A DNA stretch of 64,000 nucleotides, from assembly GCA_035340715.1 (NCBI GenBank), contig DAOQTX010000003.1:17684-81683 (forward strand). The letters run 5' to 3'. Shown piece by piece: positions 61,501 to 64,000 of this stretch. Position 1 is the first letter of the stretch. The number at the start of each line of letters is the position of its first letter. This DNA comes from DAOQTX01 sp035340715. Its GTDB lineage: Bacteria > Bacteroidota > Bacteroidia > AKYH767-A > OLB10. A model generated the notes under the pieces. That model made no database searches. It had not been told where the DNA came from and saw only the letters and a program-made list of their open reading frames with translations. Both the position numbers and the translations under genes were made by a program.

Positions 61501-62615
61501 ATTTTCTTTAGCAACACCTCACCATTTTTATCATTACTATACAGCTCTGAGAGCAATATTTTTCTCTTTCGGATATGATGATCTTTAAACGGAGTCTTCA
61601 ATAACTTATCTGTGAGTTTGATCATGGATTCTGTACTTGTTGAAATAAAGCATGTTTCTTCCAATCCGCTTCCGCGCACCATTGGTTCAGTGGTTATCAC
61701 AAATCGTCCCCGATGAAGAGCGTTCAATAATTTTAATTTTATTCCCGAGCCGTAATTTCCGGGTAGTACATGGATGTGAGCATGACTGATCAATTCAAGC
61801 ATTTCTTGATGATCAGGATTTGCAATCAATTTGGTATTAACGGATTTGCTTACCGCCTTTTTTAAATAAGTACTTGGCTTTTTCCCTGCAATGATCAGCG
61901 GAACTTTTATTTTGGGAGCATATTCATTAATCAGGTATAAAGCGGATTCAAGATTTTCGGCCACATTTAAATTTCCATGATACAACACATAAGATCCGGT
62001 ACCAATTTTACTCTCTACCTCATTAAAAGAATGAAAAGCAGGTAATAAGAATGACTTACCGAATCGAGCGTTGTAATAATCAGTTTCATCTTGTGAAATA
62101 CAAGCAATACTACTTGCATGTTGAAGTACCGATTCGTGTTGCTCCAGTTTGCCTGCTTCGTTCATGAAATAGTATTTTTTGAACAAATCTTTTTCGGCTT
62201 TTCCAAGATTTTGATAATACACATGCTCAATATTATGTGAGCGAACAATTTTTATACGATTCGATAAATGCGGATGATTTATATGACCGGTACAATGTAA
62301 TCCTTCAAATAGAATTGGAAACTGATCTCTACAAAGATTTTCCAATAAGACATTATTCATTCTTGAAACGACAATATAGGGCAAATGATGAAACATAAGT
62401 TGCTTGTTCACATTTCGTTTATAGTAATACACCTTGTCGCAATAGAGATCTAATTCTTTTGATCTTGAACGGTTGTACTCAAAGCTATGCAATATTATTT
62501 TGACACCTTTTGAATGAAGCGAACGTATTTTAAAAAAAACATCTATCACTCCACCATAATCTGGCGGGAAAGGAATATCAAACGATACGATATGCAATGA
62601 TTTATCCTTTTGCAT
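61488..62615 (-). CDS. Glycosyltransferase (GT4/GT1-like)
   Basis: A 375-residue GT-B fold enzyme without a signal peptide. It has the N-terminal HIVSFDIPFPPDYGGVIDVF, a middle SYVLYHGNLNVAENLESALYL (donor-domain start) and the C-terminal HIHVLPGNYGSGIKLKLLNAL with GRFVITTEPMVRGSGLE. Donor and acceptor are unknown. It overlaps the preceding glycosyltransferase gene by 14 nt and is convergent with ftsE (13 nt overlap). Confidence 0.82.
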   Translation of the reverse strand: MQKDKSLHIVSFDIPFPPDYGGVIDVFFKIRSLHSKGVKIILHSFEYNRSRSKELDLYCDKVYYYKRNVNKQLMFHHLPYIVVSRMNNVLLENLCRDQFPILFEGLHCTGHINHPHLSNRIKIVRSHNIEHVYYQNLGKAEKDLFKKYYFMNEAGKLEQHESVLQHASSIACISQDETDYYNARFGKSFLLPAFHSFNEVESKIGTGSYVLYHGNLNVAENLESALYLINEYAPKIKVPLIIAGKKPSTYLKKAVSKSVNTKLIANPDHQEMLELISHAHIHVLPGNYGSGIKLKLLNALHRGRFVITTEPMVRGSGLEETCFISTSTESMIKLTDKLLKTPFKDHHIRKRKILLSELYSNDKNGEVLLKKIYAS

Positions 62616-63726
62616 ATTCGATGGCTTTAATTAATTGATTCTTTTCATTTTCCCAATGCAATTCATTGGCGGCAATTTCCAACTGTCTTTTATAATGTTT
62701 CAAACGTTCCGTATCAGTCAACATTTCATTCATACATTCAGCGATGCTCTCTGGAGTAACTTTGTTGCAAATTTTTCCGATTTGGTATTCATTTACGATT
62801 GATGCTACTTCTTTTAAATTGCTTACCAAAACTGGAACACGAGCTTGTATGTAATCAAAAAGTTTATTTGGCAAACTGAAACGGTAATTTATATTTGTGT
62901 CTTTGTCTAAACTCAGTGCTATGCTCGCTTGCATGGTATATTGCATCATTTCTTGATAGGGCATTCGTGGTAAGAAAACAACACGTTTCGTCAAGTGATT
63001 AACTTCACAAAGATGTTTTAATTGATCAATTACATCTCCCCCGCCAATGATTAGCAACGTTGCATTGTTTACTAATTTCATTGCCATTACAGCTTCTTCA
63101 GCACCTCGATCAATATTAATTCCTGATCCTTGCAAAATAATCATATTCGTGTGGGGCGAAATCAATTGTGCAACTTCTTTACTTTTATCCGAATGGGAAA
63201 TTGAATGCAATTTTAGAGGAACATTTCTGACCACAAATGTTTTTATCCGATATTGATTAGAGTATAGATTTGCGATGGACTGATTTACCGTTATCAAGGA
63301 TGTGATTCTTTTAAGCAAAAATTTTTCAAGCCGTTTCCATATCTTTTGAATGGCAGGCCTGTTGGTTAATTCAGGTACTTCAGTAAAGTACTCATGACTA
63401 TCATAAACCAATGATATATTTCTTATATTCTTCGTGACAAAACATGGAGCTAGGGTATCAAGGTCGTTAGAAAACAACAAGTCTGATTTAGTAAAAAGCA
63501 AATAAAAAAAAAGTCGTATATTAAAATGAATATAAAACATGGGTCCTTTTTCAAACAACAATTTAAAACGTATGCAATGGTATGGCCGCTCACTCATTTT
63601 GGCACTTGAATTCAATCTTCTACCGACCAGAGTTACTTCATATCCCAGTTCTTGTAGTAACATACAAGTTCTATGAACCCTTTGATCGGTATTTAAATCA
63701 TTTATAACCGTTACAATTGCTTTCAC
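62602..63726 (-). CDS. Glycosyltransferase (GT4-like), probable GTG start
   Basis: A 374-residue GT-B fold enzyme. The natural N-terminus is VKAIVTVINDLNTDQRVHR, which implies a GTG start at 63726. The in-frame ATG at 63897 would add 57 residues and run through the upstream intergenic region into nhaD. Donor-site blocks are IILQGSGINIDRGAEEAVMA and the C-terminal NYRFSLPNKLFDYIQARVPVLVSN. With the next gene it probably works on a surface or exopolysaccharide. The acceptor is unknown. Confidence 0.82.
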   Translation of the reverse strand: MKAIVTVINDLNTDQRVHRTCMLLQELGYEVTLVGRRLNSSAKMSERPYHCIRFKLLFEKGPMFYIHFNIRLFFYLLFTKSDLLFSNDLDTLAPCFVTKNIRNISLVYDSHEYFTEVPELTNRPAIQKIWKRLEKFLLKRITSLITVNQSIANLYSNQYRIKTFVVRNVPLKLHSISHSDKSKEVAQLISPHTNMIILQGSGINIDRGAEEAVMAMKLVNNATLLIIGGGDVIDQLKHLCEVNHLTKRVVFLPRMPYQEMMQYTMQASIALSLDKDTNINYRFSLPNKLFDYIQARVPVLVSNLKEVASIVNEYQIGKICNKVTPESIAECMNEMLTDTERLKHYKRQLEIAANELHWENEKNQLIKAIEYAKG

Positions 63727-63828
63727 AAAAAAAATTTCAGAGCAGAAATGTATACAATTTGAAATTGCCCTGCATGTGATTTTACAAAAAAAGTATATTA
63801 GCAATCTAATTAAAGAAATATATAAAGC

Positions 63829-64000
63829 ATGGAAATAGTATTGATCGCCATATTCGTTTTCGGGTATTTGGGAATCATTTTTGAACACAATATTCATATT
63901 GATAAAGCGGCTTCTGCTTTATTCATAGGAATGCTTGGCTGGACAGCATTTATGATGTTTGGTGAAGGAATGGTAAGCAATCTTAGTACCTATACTGATT
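63829..64000 (+). CDS. nhaD: NhaD-type sodium:proton antiporter, N-terminal part (cut by window edge)
   Basis: The last 172 nt encode 57 residues from the ATG at 63829: MEIVLIAIFVFGYLGIIFEH, then a stretch with KAASALFIGMLGWTAFMMF. This two-helix start with FGYLGIIFEH matches the NhaD family, which exports sodium at alkaline pH and is common in marine Bacteroidota. The rest lies beyond the window, so the call rests on the N-terminus only. Confidence 0.78.
   Translation, partial: MEIVLIAIFVFGYLGIIFEHNIHIDKAASALFIGMLGWTAFMMFGEGMVSNLSTYTD

Noticed and set aside
1..64000. CRISPR array, prophage or insertion sequence
   Set aside because: No spaced short repeats, cas genes, phage structural genes, integrases or transposases were found on either strand.

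Overview
The window comes from a low-GC member of the Bacteroidota, most likely Flavobacteriales or a close relative. The reasons are a type IX secretion/gliding locus (porP/sprF, gldJ, porU, porV), Bacteroidota-type promoters (TTTG, about 19 nt, then TAnnTTTG), family markers such as a probable IPExxxVDY protein and DUF4286, and a T9SS sorting domain on a secreted protein. Two runs of exactly 100 N (14040-14139 and 29336-29435) are scaffold gaps of unknown length. Both sit inside repeats, so this looks like a draft or metagenome assembly.

Layout. 1-3.7 kb: start of pyruvate kinase, an IPExxxVDY-type protein, tadA, a response regulator with a PAS-only protein, a bacilliredoxin and a lysophosphatidate acyltransferase. 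3.7-10 kb: a probable operon of trpS, an MMPL/RND exporter, rfbA, a sugar-nucleotide epimerase and a prenyl diphosphate synthase. 10-16.3 kb: a putative light-response cluster of photolyase, a TIGR01777 oxidoreductase, a CarH/LitR-type MerR-B12 regulator, a T9SS-secreted DUF4397 protein, an ECF sigma factor and a pterin carbinolamine dehydratase, followed by trmB and a glycosyltransferase. 17.4-20.6 kb: a cobalamin riboswitch, a BtuB-like TonB receptor and a BtuG-like beta-propeller lipoprotein. 21-33 kb: a gamma-carbonic anhydrase, murI, two ompH/skp genes, bamA, uppS, a tRNA-Val array and the folC-tonB-exbD-exbB cluster. 33-40 kb: an MscS channel, a bipolar small protein, anmK, an acyl-CoA dehydrogenase, wza and wzc. 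40-49 kb: murF, gldJ, porP/sprF, porU and porV. 49-64 kb: ispF, cdd, pdhA and E2, a hydroxyacid dehydrogenase, mgtE, rsmA, a TPR protein, serS, small conserved genes, an ftsE-like ATPase, two glycosyltransferases and the start of nhaD.

The most interesting system is the 10-15.6 kb block. The MerR-B12 regulator keeps both sequence signatures of adenosylcobalamin photoreceptors: W-x9-EH at residues 139-150 and ExHxxG at 187-192. Two inverted repeats of identical geometry (TGTTTAAY-N14-GTTAAACA) lie just downstream of it, in front of the DUF4397 surface-protein gene and in front of the sigma-factor gene. I infer a B12/light-controlled regulon that includes a T9SS-exported surface protein and a sigma factor translationally coupled to a pterin enzyme. 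Less than 2 kb further on, a cobalamin riboswitch controls what looks like B12 uptake, so the photoreceptor's cofactor supply is encoded close by.

No CRISPR array, insertion sequence, prophage or rRNA gene was seen.
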